Of a stretch of 64,000 nt of DNA, positions 26,855 to 37,529 are shown piece by piece. The first letter of the stretch is position 1. Every line of letters starts with the position of its first letter. Position numbers and translations under genes: made by a program. The notes beneath the pieces were generated by a model that searched no databases, was not told the DNA's origin, and saw only the letters and a program-made list of their open reading frames with translations. Source of the stretch: Emticicia sp. 21SJ11W-3 (GTDB lineage Bacteria > Bacteroidota > Bacteroidia > Cytophagales > Spirosomataceae); contig NZ_CP092074.1 of NCBI RefSeq assembly GCF_024138715.1, forward strand, positions 1,674,001 through 1,738,000. Reading direction: 5' to 3'.

Positions 26855-27847
26855 ATGCCTTATACTTCTAATCCTGATTTAGTAAATCTGACACTACCGT
26901 TTGCGTGGAGTGGTACGCCTGTTGACAGCAAAGGGAGATTCATTAACCATGAGTTTCCGTTTGTTGATTCATTCAAAGACCTGATAAAATGGCAAACCAC
27001 GGTTAATCCGCAAAAGCAGGAAAAGAAAAATGATACCTGGCGTGCAGAGGTTATGTTTAACCAGGGGTTTATGATGTCAAAGGATGATTGCATCGTGTGG
27101 CTGGGGCATGCCTCATATTTTATACGGCTGGCAGGTTTTACCTTTTTGATTGACCCCGTGTTATTTAATGTTTCTCTGTTAAAGCGTCAATCAGCCTTAC
27201 CCATAGAGGCTGGCGATTTAAGGGGTATTGATTACATTCTGATTTCGCACGACCACCGCGACCATTGTGATGAGAACAGCCTGAAACTACTTGCAGCCAA
27301 TAACCCCGATGCCATGTATCTGACAGGCTTGCAGCTGGATGCATTGTTACCGGTTTTTACAAAAAGTAACCAGGTACAGGCAGCAGGTTGGTATCAACAA
27401 TACAAGACAGATCCGGCCGTTAAGGTTTCTTATGTGCCATCAAGGCACTGGGGCAGGCGATTCCTGACAGATACAAACAAACGCTTGTGGGGTGGTTTTG
27501 TTATGGAGGGAGCCGGTAAAACCATTTATTTTGGCGGTGACTCCGGATACGGTGGCCATTTTAAAGACATCGGCGGGGTATTTCCGGATATTGATTATTG
27601 TATGTTAGGTATTGGAGCCTATAAACCTGAATTTTTTATGGCGCAAAGCCATACATCACCCGCTGATGCAGTAAGAGCTTTTCATGATACCAGGGCAAAG
27701 GTAATGATACCCATGCATTATGGCACTTTTGATTTGGCCGACGAACCACTGGGAGACCCACTGAGGGTCTTAAAAAGACTGGAGTATGATGGTGAAATTA
27801 ATGGACAACTGGAGGCCTTAAAAGTAGGAGAGGTGCTGAAAATTTAG
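26855..27847 (+). CDS. MBL-fold hydrolase, NAPE-PLD/UlaG-like
   Basis: 330 residues from the ATG at 26855 (MPYTSNPDLV); an upstream TTG frame is unlikely. Metallo-beta-lactamase ligands are seen in ISHDHRDHCDE (HxHxDH), PSRHWGRR, GGDSGYGGHF (bridging Asp) and PMHYGTFDL (last His). The arrangement resembles N-acylphosphatidylethanolamine phospholipase D and bacterial relatives, which cleave phosphodiester bonds in lipids or nucleotides. Substrate unknown. Cytoplasmic by lack of a signal. Confidence 0.87.
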   Translation: MPYTSNPDLVNLTLPFAWSGTPVDSKGRFINHEFPFVDSFKDLIKWQTTVNPQKQEKKNDTWRAEVMFNQGFMMSKDDCIVWLGHASYFIRLAGFTFLIDPVLFNVSLLKRQSALPIEAGDLRGIDYILISHDHRDHCDENSLKLLAANNPDAMYLTGLQLDALLPVFTKSNQVQAAGWYQQYKTDPAVKVSYVPSRHWGRRFLTDTNKRLWGGFVMEGAGKTIYFGGDSGYGGHFKDIGGVFPDIDYCMLGIGAYKPEFFMAQSHTSPADAVRAFHDTRAKVMIPMHYGTFDLADEPLGDPLRVLKRLEYDGEINGQLEALKVGEVLKI

Positions 27848-27877
27848 TTTGAAAACGGTATAACCGGCTACAAAAGC

Positions 27878-27909
27878 AAAGCCCCCGGATTGCTCCGAGG
27901 GCTTTTGAA
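27878..27909. terminator. Terminator between MBL gene and groEL
   Basis: AAAGCCCCCGGA pairs with TCCGAGGGCTTT (one mismatch), T/A flanks on both sides. Convergent genes share it. Confidence 0.82.
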
Positions 27910-27931
27910 TATATTGTCAGGAGACAGATGA

Positions 27932-29584
<1,653 letters not shown>

Positions 29585-29675
29585 TTAGTGAATGAAAATG
29601 ATTGAATAGGAATGGTTTTTATGGCAGAAGGGATAAACCCGCACTACCTATAATGGCGAACCCGGGGTCCGGTTT

Positions 29676-29951
29676 TTAAACAATTGCGTAGATGTCTGAT
29701 TCACGCATGATAAGGTATTCTTTGCCTTCAACGGTAATTTCAGTTCCGGCATATTTTCCGTATAGAACGCTGTCGCCAACTTTTACTAGAAGAGGCTCAT
29801 CTTTTTTGCCAGGACCTACTGCTACTACAATACCTTTTTGTGGTTTTTCTTTAGCAGTGTCGGGAATGATAATACCGAATGCCGTTTTTTCCTCCGCCGG
29901 AGCAGCTTCAATTAATACTCTGTCTGCTAATGGCTTTACGTTTACTGACAT
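29676..29951 (-). CDS. groES: Co-chaperonin GroES
   Basis: 91 residues. Caps GroEL. The opening [12 protein letters not shown], the mobile loop ([17 protein letters not shown]) with the hydrophobic tripeptide III, and [13 protein letters not shown] at the end are standard. First gene of groES-groEL. No CIRCE element is found upstream. Confidence 0.97.
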   Translation of the reverse strand: MSVNVKPLADRVLIEAAPAEEKTAFGIIIPDTAKEKPQKGIVVAVGPGKKDEPLLVKVGDSVLYGKYAGTEITVEGKEYLIMRESDIYAIV

Positions 29952-29997
29952 AGTTATTTTTGATTTTTATGGTTTTAATAATTGTACTTGTGAAAAC

Positions 29998-30013
29998 CAG
30001 ACAGTAATGTCTG
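29998..30013. promoter_or_regulatory. Inverted repeat upstream of groES
   Basis: CAGACA-GTAA-TGTCTG, a perfect 6-bp inverted repeat 47 bases upstream of the groES ATG. On the minus strand a TACCTTTG minus-7-like sequence lies further upstream at 30067-30060. The repeat would fall in the transcribed leader or act as an operator. Role inferred from position. Confidence 0.35.
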
Positions 30014-30162
30014 ATATTGAGACTGTTCTGTTATGAACAAGATTTTTGCCAAGGAGCCGCAAAGGTAAGGTTTTCTGACAAATTTTCAGTATTACCTGAC
30101 AAAATTGTTAAAAGTATGACAGAAGCCGGAGTAAAGCAGGTAAAAGAAATCTGGAAGCTGAT

Positions 30163-30705
30163 TTATTTATTGAACATAACCTGTAAGGCAGCCCACAGGT
30201 TTTTCTTGTGTGTGGTATCAGTTGAAATGGTTTGCAGGTTGTTGGCAAGCAAAAAGGAAATACCCGACAGGCTTTTTAGCTGATAAGGCGTCAGTACCAC
30301 ATCCCAGTTCAGCCTGCTAAGCCCTACGCCGAAGCTTATTAATTTACTGGTTGTTTTCTGAGCCAGAAAAGAGGGGTAATCAATAGTGGGCATTACCTGA
30401 ACATCAATCAGGTCAACCTGTGCCAGAGATAAACCTACTGCCGAAAGGATTTTACCAAGAAACGCTTTTTCATCTTCCGAAATCCGTTCGGCTAATATCA
30501 GCACCTCTTGTGTCAGATGCAAAGCAGCAGGTTTTGAAACCATCGTTTGCGGATTCTCTTTCACTGCCAGTGCGCGGGCATCAGCAATGGCTTTAGTACT
30601 TTCTTTGGTCATTACGGTTTCTATCGATACAGGAGCTTCCTGAACCGATGGATTTTTGTAAATGATTTCTTTGTTGAAAAGATACTGTGCCAGAATGCTG
30701 TTCAT
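30163..30705 (-). CDS. Uncharacterised protein, 180 aa
   Basis: Not recognised with confidence. No signal peptide or clear membrane helix. The C-terminal third (LTPYQLKSLSGISFLLANNL ... LWAALQVMF) has the look of Bacteroidota proteins sometimes compared to DNA polymerase III psi subunits, but I cannot support that by motif. It follows purA on the same strand (59 bases from the purA stop), possibly in one transcript fur-purA-this gene. Confidence 0.55.
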   Translation of the reverse strand: MNSILAQYLFNKEIIYKNPSVQEAPVSIETVMTKESTKAIADARALAVKENPQTMVSKPAALHLTQEVLILAERISEDEKAFLGKILSAVGLSLAQVDLIDVQVMPTIDYPSFLAQKTTSKLISFGVGLSRLNWDVVLTPYQLKSLSGISFLLANNLQTISTDTTHKKNLWAALQVMFNK

Positions 30706-30764
30706 TGATAAAAAAATGAAGTCTCACAGTTTTGAAGGCCGTGAGACTTATGAACTATGTTTGA

Positions 30765-32045
30765 TTAAGATGCAATGGCTTCTCTCAGGATAATGGCCTC
30801 ACGGTCCGGGCCTGTTGAGATGAAGCTGATTGGAATCTCTAATTCTGCTTCTAAGTAATTAATGTATGCCGATAACTCAGCCGGAAGCTCATCATAAGTA
30901 TGGTAGTCGGCCAATGAGCATTTCCATCCTTTAAATGATTTATAAACCGGCTCAACTGCAATATCAGTTAAGTCAAAAGGCATTTGCTCTGTTAAAGTGC
31001 CATCTGGCAGGCGGTAATGCGTGCATACCTGAATTTCGTCAAGGAAATTCAGTACGTCTACCTTCATCATAATTAACTGGGTAACGCCATTCAACATGAT
31101 GCTATATTTAAGCGCTGGTAAATCTAACCAACCAGTACGGCGTGGACGCCCCGTTGTAGCGCCAAATTCTCTGCCTTCCTGGCGTATGGCTTCGCCCAGG
31201 TCATCGTGCAATTCAGTAGGGAACGGCCCGCTGCCTACTCTGGTGCAATAGGCTTTAAAAATACCGTACACTTCTCCAATCTGCCTTGGTGCAACACCCA
31301 GGCCAGAGCAAACACCTGCTGCTGTGGTATTAGAGCTGGTTACAAACGGATAAGAACCGAAATCAATATCAAGTAAAGAACCCTGTGCACCCTCTGCCAG
31401 AATTTTCTGTCCTTTTTTCAGAGAATCGTTTACTATATATTCAGTATCAAGAATGTTAAATCCTTTCAGGAATTCTATAGATGCAAAAAATTCTTTCTCA
31501 GACTCTGAAAGGTCATAAGCAAATTCATGGAAGTCTAATACCTGTTTGTGTTTATCAACCAATGATTGGTATTTCTCTTCAAAATTCGGCGACAGGATGT
31601 CTCCCAGTCTAAGCCCCTGACGTGATACCTTGTCTGAATACGCCGGGCCGATACCGCGTAAAGTAGAGCCGATTTTTGAATCACCTTTTGATTTTTCAAG
31701 AGCGGCATCCAGCAAGCGGTGCGATGGAATAATAATGGCAGTCTTTTTTGAAATAATCAGGTTTTTTTTCAGCTCAAGGTTGTATTTGGCCAAGCCTTCT
31801 ATTTCTCTACGGAAAACGATAGGGTCAAGCACCACACCATTGCCAATGATATTGAGGCAGTCGCTACGGAAAACACCCGAGGGAATCTGGTGAAGAACGT
31901 GTTTAATACCGTCGAATTCAAGTGTATGGCCGGCATTAGGGCCACCCTGAAAACGTGCAACAACCTGATATTCAGGGGCAAGTACGTCAACAATCTTTCC
32001 TTTGCCTTCATCGCCCCATTGTAAACCTAAAAGTATGTCAATCAT
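30765..32045 (-). CDS. purA: Adenylosuccinate synthetase
   Basis: 426 residues from the ATG at 32045 (MIDILLGLQWGDEGKGK). Converts IMP, aspartate and GTP to adenylosuccinate. The GTP-binding loop GDEGKGK is at residues 11-17, the catalytic D12 and H39 region (GPNAGHT) follows, IGSTLRGIGPAY comes mid-protein and TTGRPRRTGW later. An in-frame upstream extension has no family sequence. Located 41 bases after the Fur-family gene. Confidence 0.97.
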   Translation of the reverse strand: MIDILLGLQWGDEGKGKIVDVLAPEYQVVARFQGGPNAGHTLEFDGIKHVLHQIPSGVFRSDCLNIIGNGVVLDPIVFRREIEGLAKYNLELKKNLIISKKTAIIIPSHRLLDAALEKSKGDSKIGSTLRGIGPAYSDKVSRQGLRLGDILSPNFEEKYQSLVDKHKQVLDFHEFAYDLSESEKEFFASIEFLKGFNILDTEYIVNDSLKKGQKILAEGAQGSLLDIDFGSYPFVTSSNTTAAGVCSGLGVAPRQIGEVYGIFKAYCTRVGSGPFPTELHDDLGEAIRQEGREFGATTGRPRRTGWLDLPALKYSIMLNGVTQLIMMKVDVLNFLDEIQVCTHYRLPDGTLTEQMPFDLTDIAVEPVYKSFKGWKCSLADYHTYDELPAELSAYINYLEAELEIPISFISTGPDREAIILREAIAS

Positions 32046-32086
32046 TATTTGTAAAAAGAATATGTCTTGTATTGTAACTGATAAAA

Positions 32087-32548
32087 TTAATTTCTGTTTT
32101 CGCAATTTTCACGCTGGCAGTTGCCATAAAATATAAGCGAATGGTGCATTACTCTGAACTGCAGCATTTCGCCAACCATGCTCTGGATGTTCTGCACCCG
32201 GGGGTCGCAAAACTCCATAACCTTATGGCAGTCAACACAAATCAGGTGGTCGTGTTGGCGGTAACCGTAGGCTTTTTCGTATTGAGCCATGTTTTTACCA
32301 AACTGATGCTTGGTTACCAGGTCACACTCAACCAGTAAATCAAGGGTATTGTAAACGGTTGCCCTGCTTACCTGATATTTTTTGTTTTTCATTGAAATAT
32401 ACAAATCTTCCACCTCAAAGTGGTCGTCACGAGAGTATATTTCTTCCAGTATAGCATACCTTTCCGGCGTTTTTCTAAGTTGTTTAGATTCCAGATAGGC
32501 GGTAAATATGCGCTTGGCTGAGTCAAAATTTGATGGATTAGGAACCAT
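32087..32548 (-). CDS. Fur-family transcriptional regulator
   Basis: 153 residues. Winged-helix DNA-binding domain (KQLRKTPERYAILEEIYSRD, then VSRATVYNTLDLLVE), dimerisation domain with the HDHLICVDC motif, and paired cysteines CxxC (about 100-103) and CQRENC near the C-terminus for structural zinc. The metal sensed (iron, zinc or peroxide) cannot be fixed. Upstream of purA in the same direction. Confidence 0.92.
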   Translation of the reverse strand: MVPNPSNFDSAKRIFTAYLESKQLRKTPERYAILEEIYSRDDHFEVEDLYISMKNKKYQVSRATVYNTLDLLVECDLVTKHQFGKNMAQYEKAYGYRQHDHLICVDCHKVMEFCDPRVQNIQSMVGEMLQFRVMHHSLIFYGNCQRENCENRN

Positions 32549-32842
32549 AATATCCGCTGTGTTTGACTATTGTTTAGCAATCAAGTTACAAAGAAAATAG
32601 ATAAAACCCGAAAATGAACACATCATTGATTAATTTTCTAAAATTGGGATTGTAAAACAACCCAGGCCCCGGCATCAGGCCTTCGGTGTTGCAGGTAGTA
32701 AAACTGATTATTAAGCATTTTCAGAAGCCGGAAATGATAATGGCAATGGGCGCAGGTATTGAAATCTTAAGAGATACACAACAACCAGAATACATAGCTT
32801 GCATTAAACAGCAGGTTTGGCCAGGTAAGCAGGTGTTTTACC
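32549..32842. other. Intergenic region without a supported gene
   Basis: About 290 bases between the minus-strand Fur gene and the C-terminus of the 172-aa gene. A short plus-strand open frame here has no RBS, no domain and runs into the neighbour's antisense strand. Should hold the fur promoter. Confidence 0.4.
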
Positions 32843-33361
32843 CTAAAACCTCATGCTTAACCCCAGGCCATTACTATCTGTAAAACCCAGATTTATTTTT
32901 TGTATAACCGAGGTTCTGGCTCGGAGGTTGTTCTGGCGCGCATTGTATATATTTACTGAGCTTTGTACCCACTCATTAGAGGCTTCAATCAGGCAGACAC
33001 CTACCGTCACAATTCCGATACCCATCAATACTTTCGGCAGGCTCCGCACTGTATAATTTACATCCCGGCCTTCGGCAAAAGTAGTAGCAGGGGTGCCTTT
33101 CAGGGCAATCACTGTCAGGCCTAATCCGGCGGCGGTTATGGCAGTACCAACCGGAGCCACCAAGGTGCCCCAGTTATACTTTACCCTGGGTTGCCAGGTA
33201 TCTTTAAATAAACTTTTTACTCTTTTATGGGGTAGTTTAAAGCCGTTTCGGTAAATAACAGTAGTAACAAATACTCTTTTGGTAACAAGGGTATCGGTTG
33301 TCTGTGCAAAGCAATGAAAACCTGTAAAAAATAAGATTATTATAACAGCAATGGGTTTCAT
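32843..33361 (-). CDS. Exported uncharacterised protein, 172 aa
   Basis: Signal peptide MKPIAVIIILFFTGFHCFAQ. The mature part has a hydrophobic glycine-rich segment (TLVAPVGTAITAAGLGLTVI) and a second one (LPKVLMGIGIVTVGVCLI), then ends in a beta-like stretch GLGLSMRF with terminal Phe, as in outer-membrane proteins. Function not recognised. Same strand as relA/spoT, 46 bases after its stop. Confidence 0.65.
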   Translation of the reverse strand: MKPIAVIIILFFTGFHCFAQTTDTLVTKRVFVTTVIYRNGFKLPHKRVKSLFKDTWQPRVKYNWGTLVAPVGTAITAAGLGLTVIALKGTPATTFAEGRDVNYTVRSLPKVLMGIGIVTVGVCLIEASNEWVQSSVNIYNARQNNLRARTSVIQKINLGFTDSNGLGLSMRF

Positions 33362-33407
33362 TAAGTTTTAGGTTTGATAGGGTGATACTTTTGGGTAATT
33401 TCAGATT

Positions 33408-35678
33408 TTATTCAACATCCACACGGGTAACCTGATGAACGCCCTCTATTTCGCCCAATTGTTTCATGAGGGTTTCAAGGTGTCTGGTATCCTGAACGTA
33501 CAGTTTGATAACGCCCGTAAAGATACCATCATTTGTATCAACTGCCAAAGAGCGCATATTAATATGGAGTTCGCTTGAAATAACCTTAGAAATATCCTGT
33601 ATCATACCCATGCGGTCAATGCCATCCAGATGAATGGTAGCAACAAATGCCTTAGCTACCTGTGACGACCACCTGGCTTTAATAACCCGGTTGCCGTATT
33701 GAGACAACAACTGTTGTGCATTAGGGCAGGAGTTCCGGTGTATTTTTATGCCCTCATTAACGGTCAGGAAACCAAAAACGTCGTCGCCCGGTATAGGGTT
33801 GCAACATCTGGCCAGTGTGAAATCAATTTCCTGCAGGTCGTCTCCAATAAAGAGGGTATCATCACCTTTAACTTTTTTAAATTCTTTCTCAAAGCTTTTG
33901 GCATCAATAAAAGCCTTGTTGTCAATCTCAATTTTTGCTGTTTTATTAAGCCTTACGTCTCTTTCATGCTTAAACTTCTTAATCTCATCGGGCATTATAT
34001 ATGCCTTTCCAAAAGCGTAGTAGAGGTCGTTATAATCTTTTTTGTTGAAATAAGCCCTCAGCTGGTTCAGGGTTTCCAGGTTGTTATCAAGCCCCAGGGT
34101 TTTCAGCTTTTTAGTTATAATTTCTTTGCCGTCGCTGTAATAAACTCTGTTTTCTTCCTTGAGCAGGTCTTTAATACGTGCTTTGGCTTTGGTTGTGGTT
34201 ACAAACCTGAGCCAGTCTTCTGACGGCTTCTGGCTCTTGGTGGTAAGAATTTCAAGCTGGTCCCCGTTCTGAAGTACATAACTGATGGGTACCAGCTGGT
34301 TATTTACCTTACCGGCTGTGCATTTTCTGCCAATTTCGGTATGTATTTCAAAAGCAAAATCAAGCACAGTGGCGCCTTTTCTGAGCACCTTGAGGTCGCC
34401 TTTGGGGGTAAAAACAAAAACTTCTTCGTTATAGAAATTGCCTCTGAAGTCTTCAAGAAATTCAATTGCCGATTTATCGCCTGAGGTAAGCGTTTCACGC
34501 ACCTGGTTAATCCAGCGGTCGAGCGGGGCATTCATAGACGTATCGTTGCCTTTGTATTTAAAGTGCGCCGCATAACCTCTTTCTGAGATTTCGTCCATGC
34601 GTTCGGTACGAATCTGCACCTCCACCCATTGCCCCGTATGGCTCATAACAGTAGTATGTAAAGATTCATACCCATTGGCCTTTGGAATAGATATCCAGTC
34701 TTTGAGCCTGTCCGGATTAGGCTTGTACTGGTCTGTAACAATAGAATAAACCTGCCAGCAGGCCGACTTCTCCTTTTCGGTAGGTACGTGCGTCAGAATA
34801 ATTCTGATGGCAAAGAGGTCATAAATTTCTTCAAACGGCGTATTCTGTTTTTTTATCTTGTTCCAGATTGAATAAATATGTTTCGGCCGGCCTTTAATAA
34901 CAAACTCAAGACCTGCCTCCAGCAGTTTTCTCTTAAGGGGTTTAATAAAATTATCAATGAACCGGTCGCGGGTAGATTTCGTACTTTTAAGTTTCTGCGC
35001 TATCTCTTTAAACATCTCCGGTTCGGTGTATTTCAGATATAAATCTTCCAGTTCAGATTTTATCTTGTATAAACCAAGGCGGTGTGCCAGAGGTGCATAT
35101 ATAAAAATAGTTTCATGCGCAATTTTAAGCTGAGAGTTACGCGCCATGCTGCCCAGTGTGCGCATGTTATGCAGCCTGTCGGCAAGTTTGATCAGAATCA
35201 CCCTTACATCTTCTGAAAGCGTTATCAGCATTTTTCTGAAATTCTCTGCCTGGGCAGAGGTACCCTGTTCAAAATTGCCTGATATTTTGGTAAGGCCGTC
35301 AATAATGCGTGCTACTTTGTTACCAAACTCTTTTTCAATTTCTTTCAGCGTCATATCGGTGTCTTCAACCACGTCGTGCAGCAAAGCGCAGATAATAGAA
35401 GTAGCCCCCAGGCCAATTTCTTCCACGCATATTTGAGCCACTTCAAGCGGATGATAGATGTAGGGTTCTCCGGATTTCCGCCGCATATCTTTATGGGCTT
35501 CCATCGAAATAGTAAACGCCTTTTTTATTTGCTTTGCATCGTCGCCTTTCAGAGTAGGTTTGGCAGCCCTGAGTAATCTGCGATACTTGGTTAATATCTC
35601 GGCTCTTTCTTTTTCAAGGTCTATCATTGGTTCAGACTGACTTCTGGTTTCCGGTTTTTCTGCAACGTCTGCTGTCAT
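33408..35678 (-). CDS. Bifunctional (p)ppGpp synthetase/hydrolase, RelA/SpoT (Rel)
   Basis: 756 residues. HD hydrolase domain with HD at 101-102 (ALLHDVVEDT) intact, synthetase domain ~240-390 (KGRPKHIYSIWNKI, YESLHTTVM), TGS ~405-465 (VFTPKGDLKVLRKGATVLDF), zinc-finger/RIS region (ARCCNPIPGDDVFGF) and ACT ~680-756. Intact HD residues imply both making and degrading the stringent-response alarmone, as for single Rel proteins in this phylum. Start ATG at 35678. Confidence 0.95.
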   Translation of the reverse strand: MTADVAEKPETRSQSEPMIDLEKERAEILTKYRRLLRAAKPTLKGDDAKQIKKAFTISMEAHKDMRRKSGEPYIYHPLEVAQICVEEIGLGATSIICALLHDVVEDTDMTLKEIEKEFGNKVARIIDGLTKISGNFEQGTSAQAENFRKMLITLSEDVRVILIKLADRLHNMRTLGSMARNSQLKIAHETIFIYAPLAHRLGLYKIKSELEDLYLKYTEPEMFKEIAQKLKSTKSTRDRFIDNFIKPLKRKLLEAGLEFVIKGRPKHIYSIWNKIKKQNTPFEEIYDLFAIRIILTHVPTEKEKSACWQVYSIVTDQYKPNPDRLKDWISIPKANGYESLHTTVMSHTGQWVEVQIRTERMDEISERGYAAHFKYKGNDTSMNAPLDRWINQVRETLTSGDKSAIEFLEDFRGNFYNEEVFVFTPKGDLKVLRKGATVLDFAFEIHTEIGRKCTAGKVNNQLVPISYVLQNGDQLEILTTKSQKPSEDWLRFVTTTKAKARIKDLLKEENRVYYSDGKEIITKKLKTLGLDNNLETLNQLRAYFNKKDYNDLYYAFGKAYIMPDEIKKFKHERDVRLNKTAKIEIDNKAFIDAKSFEKEFKKVKGDDTLFIGDDLQEIDFTLARCCNPIPGDDVFGFLTVNEGIKIHRNSCPNAQQLLSQYGNRVIKARWSSQVAKAFVATIHLDGIDRMGMIQDISKVISSELHINMRSLAVDTNDGIFTGVIKLYVQDTRHLETLMKQLGEIEGVHQVTRVDVE

Positions 35679-35823
35679 TCTTATGGTTTATTGTATTCCT
35701 AAAGACTAATATAATTAATTGCCGACTGACCAGCAAATTATTTTTAAGGCGGGGCGTAAATTTCTGTTTTTTTAGAGCCAGAAAAAAAAGTTTTAAAAAT
35801 TTTAATTTTTTTTGAGAAAACTC

Positions 35824-35854
35824 TTGACAAGAGTTAAAATCGTTACTACCTTTG
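35824..35854 (+). promoter_or_regulatory. Promoter of tRNA-Leu
   Basis: TTG at 35824-35826 and TACCTTTG at 35847-35854, 20 bases apart, 38 bases before the tRNA. Confidence 0.8.
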
Positions 35855-35892
35855 CAGCCCGTTCAATGATAAACGGACGTAAAAATTGAGAT

Positions 35893-35974
35893 GCGGGCGT
35901 GGCGAAATTGGTAGACGTGCCAGACTTAGGATCTGGTGTCGCAAGGCATGGGGGTTCGAGTCCCTCCGCCCGTA
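35893..35974 (+). tRNA. tRNA-Leu (anticodon TAG)
   Basis: 82 bases without CCA. Acceptor GCGGGCG with CGCCCGT, anticodon stem CCAGA / TCTGG with loop CTTAGGA (anticodon TAG), a class II variable arm, and T-loop TTCGAGT. Confidence 0.96.
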
Positions 35975-35979
35975 CAGAC

Positions 35980-36014
35980 AACCCTCTGAACCTCACCCGG
36001 TCAGGGGGTTTTTT
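35980..36014 (+). terminator. Terminator after tRNA-Leu
   Basis: AACCCTCTGA against TCAGGGGGTT, then TTTT. Confidence 0.8.
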
Positions 36015-36108
36015 AATAATAGCAGTTTTCAGACTTTATTTCTTCGCTTCATTCCGGCTTTGCCCTGAATGCGGCGATTTTAATTCTTAAACCTCATATT
36101 CCGACATA

Positions 36109-37452
36109 ATGGAAACAATATTTGAAAAAACTTCTGCAACCACCGGCAGACTTACAGTTAATGTTACAGAAGCAGACTACAAGCCGGAAGTTGATAAAAA
36201 AATCAAGCAATACACAAAAACAGCTCAGGTGAAAGGTTTCCGCCCGGGTATGGTTCCTAAAGAATATATTCAGAAATTATACGGTAAAAGTATTCTGGTT
36301 GACGAGGTAATCAATCTGGTTTCAAAATCAACTAACGATTACATTACTGACAATAATTTGCGCGTAGTAGGCGACCCTAAGCCTGATAACGAGCTCTCTT
36401 CTAAAGTAGACTGGGATAACAGCAAAGAGTTTACTTTTGCGTATGACCTGGGTCTTGCATCTGATTTTACAGTTGATTTGAGCGCGATTCCGGCTGTTAC
36501 CAATTATGACATTGAGCCAACTGAAGATAAAGTAAACGAAGCCATTGAAGACATCCGTCGTCGTTTCGGAAAAGATGAAGAAGCTGAAGAAGTAGAAAAA
36601 GAAGACCTTGTTTTTGGTACTTTGAAGCAAGAGGCTTCTGAAATTGAAATCAAGGATGCTACCATTTCTACCGGCCGTGTAAACGAAGATGCATTCCATA
36701 TTTTTAAAGGACTTGAAAAAGGCAGCAGTGTGAAATTTGATATTCAGTCAATTTTTGCCAATGTAAAAGACCTTGGTTATGCTACCGGTAAAAGTGAGGA
36801 AGAAGCAGCTGCTATGGCTGGTGAGTTTGAATTTACTGTTGAGAAAATAACCAGAGTAGCTGCCGCTGATATTGACCAGGAGTTTTTTGATAAAGCGCTG
36901 GGCGAAGGTAAAGTGTCTAACGAAGAAGAGTTCAGAGCTGAAATCAGGAATATAGTGAAAGAAAACTATGACCGTGAAAGTAGTTATCTGCTTGATTTTG
37001 AAGTGGAGAAAACGCTTCTGAACAATATTCATATCGAATTACCTGATGCATTCCTGAAAGACTGGTTGTTGATTATCAACGAAGGTAAATTTACTGCAGA
37101 AGATATTGATAAAGATTATGATGCGTTTGCTCGTGGTTTACGTATGGATTTAATCCGTAACGAGGTGGCTGCTAACAATGAAATCAAACTGGAGTACAAC
37201 GATATAGTGGATGAAGTAAAAGCAGAAATGCGTAATTATTTCGGAGCTTATTCGTACGAAGGCCTGGAAGATATCATTGACAACATGGCTCGTAAAACCC
37301 TTAAGGAGAACAAAGACAACGCTGTTCGTAAATATACCGACCGTGCCTTTGGTAAAAAAGTTCGCGAGTTCCTGAAAGCAAATCTGACAGTTGAAAAGAA
37401 AACCGTACAGGTTGACGAATTTAACAAAATTGCAGAAGAGGTTTATGCCTAA
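36109..37452 (+). CDS. tig: Trigger factor
   Basis: 447 residues. Ribosome-associated chaperone. N-terminal ribosome-binding domain with the signature VKGFRPGMVPKEYIQKLYG (the GFRxGxxP type loop), a central region corresponding to the PPIase-like domain but divergent as in Bacteroidota, and an all-helical C-terminal domain. Often precedes clpP; here clpP is 11 kb away. Ends at a strong terminator. Confidence 0.93.
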   Translation: METIFEKTSATTGRLTVNVTEADYKPEVDKKIKQYTKTAQVKGFRPGMVPKEYIQKLYGKSILVDEVINLVSKSTNDYITDNNLRVVGDPKPDNELSSKVDWDNSKEFTFAYDLGLASDFTVDLSAIPAVTNYDIEPTEDKVNEAIEDIRRRFGKDEEAEEVEKEDLVFGTLKQEASEIEIKDATISTGRVNEDAFHIFKGLEKGSSVKFDIQSIFANVKDLGYATGKSEEEAAAMAGEFEFTVEKITRVAAADIDQEFFDKALGEGKVSNEEEFRAEIRNIVKENYDRESSYLLDFEVEKTLLNNIHIELPDAFLKDWLLIINEGKFTAEDIDKDYDAFARGLRMDLIRNEVAANNEIKLEYNDIVDEVKAEMRNYFGAYSYEGLEDIIDNMARKTLKENKDNAVRKYTDRAFGKKVREFLKANLTVEKKTVQVDEFNKIAEEVYA

Positions 37453-37474
37453 GCTTTTGCAAAAAGTACATAAA

Positions 37475-37515
37475 AAGAATCCCCGTGGTATTGCACTACG
37501 GGGATTCTTGCTTTT
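37475..37515. terminator. Bidirectional terminator tig/gpmI
   Basis: AAGAATCCCCGTGGT pairs with ACTACGGGGATTCTT (one mismatch), followed by GCTTTT. Confidence 0.88.
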
Positions 37516-37529
37516 ATACGGGGTGTTGA

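Noticed and set aside
29952-30160. CIRCE/HrcA operator at groES
   Set aside because: Looked for TTAGCACTC with its inverted partner on both strands and found none.
32686-32883. 65-aa plus-strand open frame
   Set aside because: No RBS or domain, overlaps the antisense of the 172-aa exported protein.
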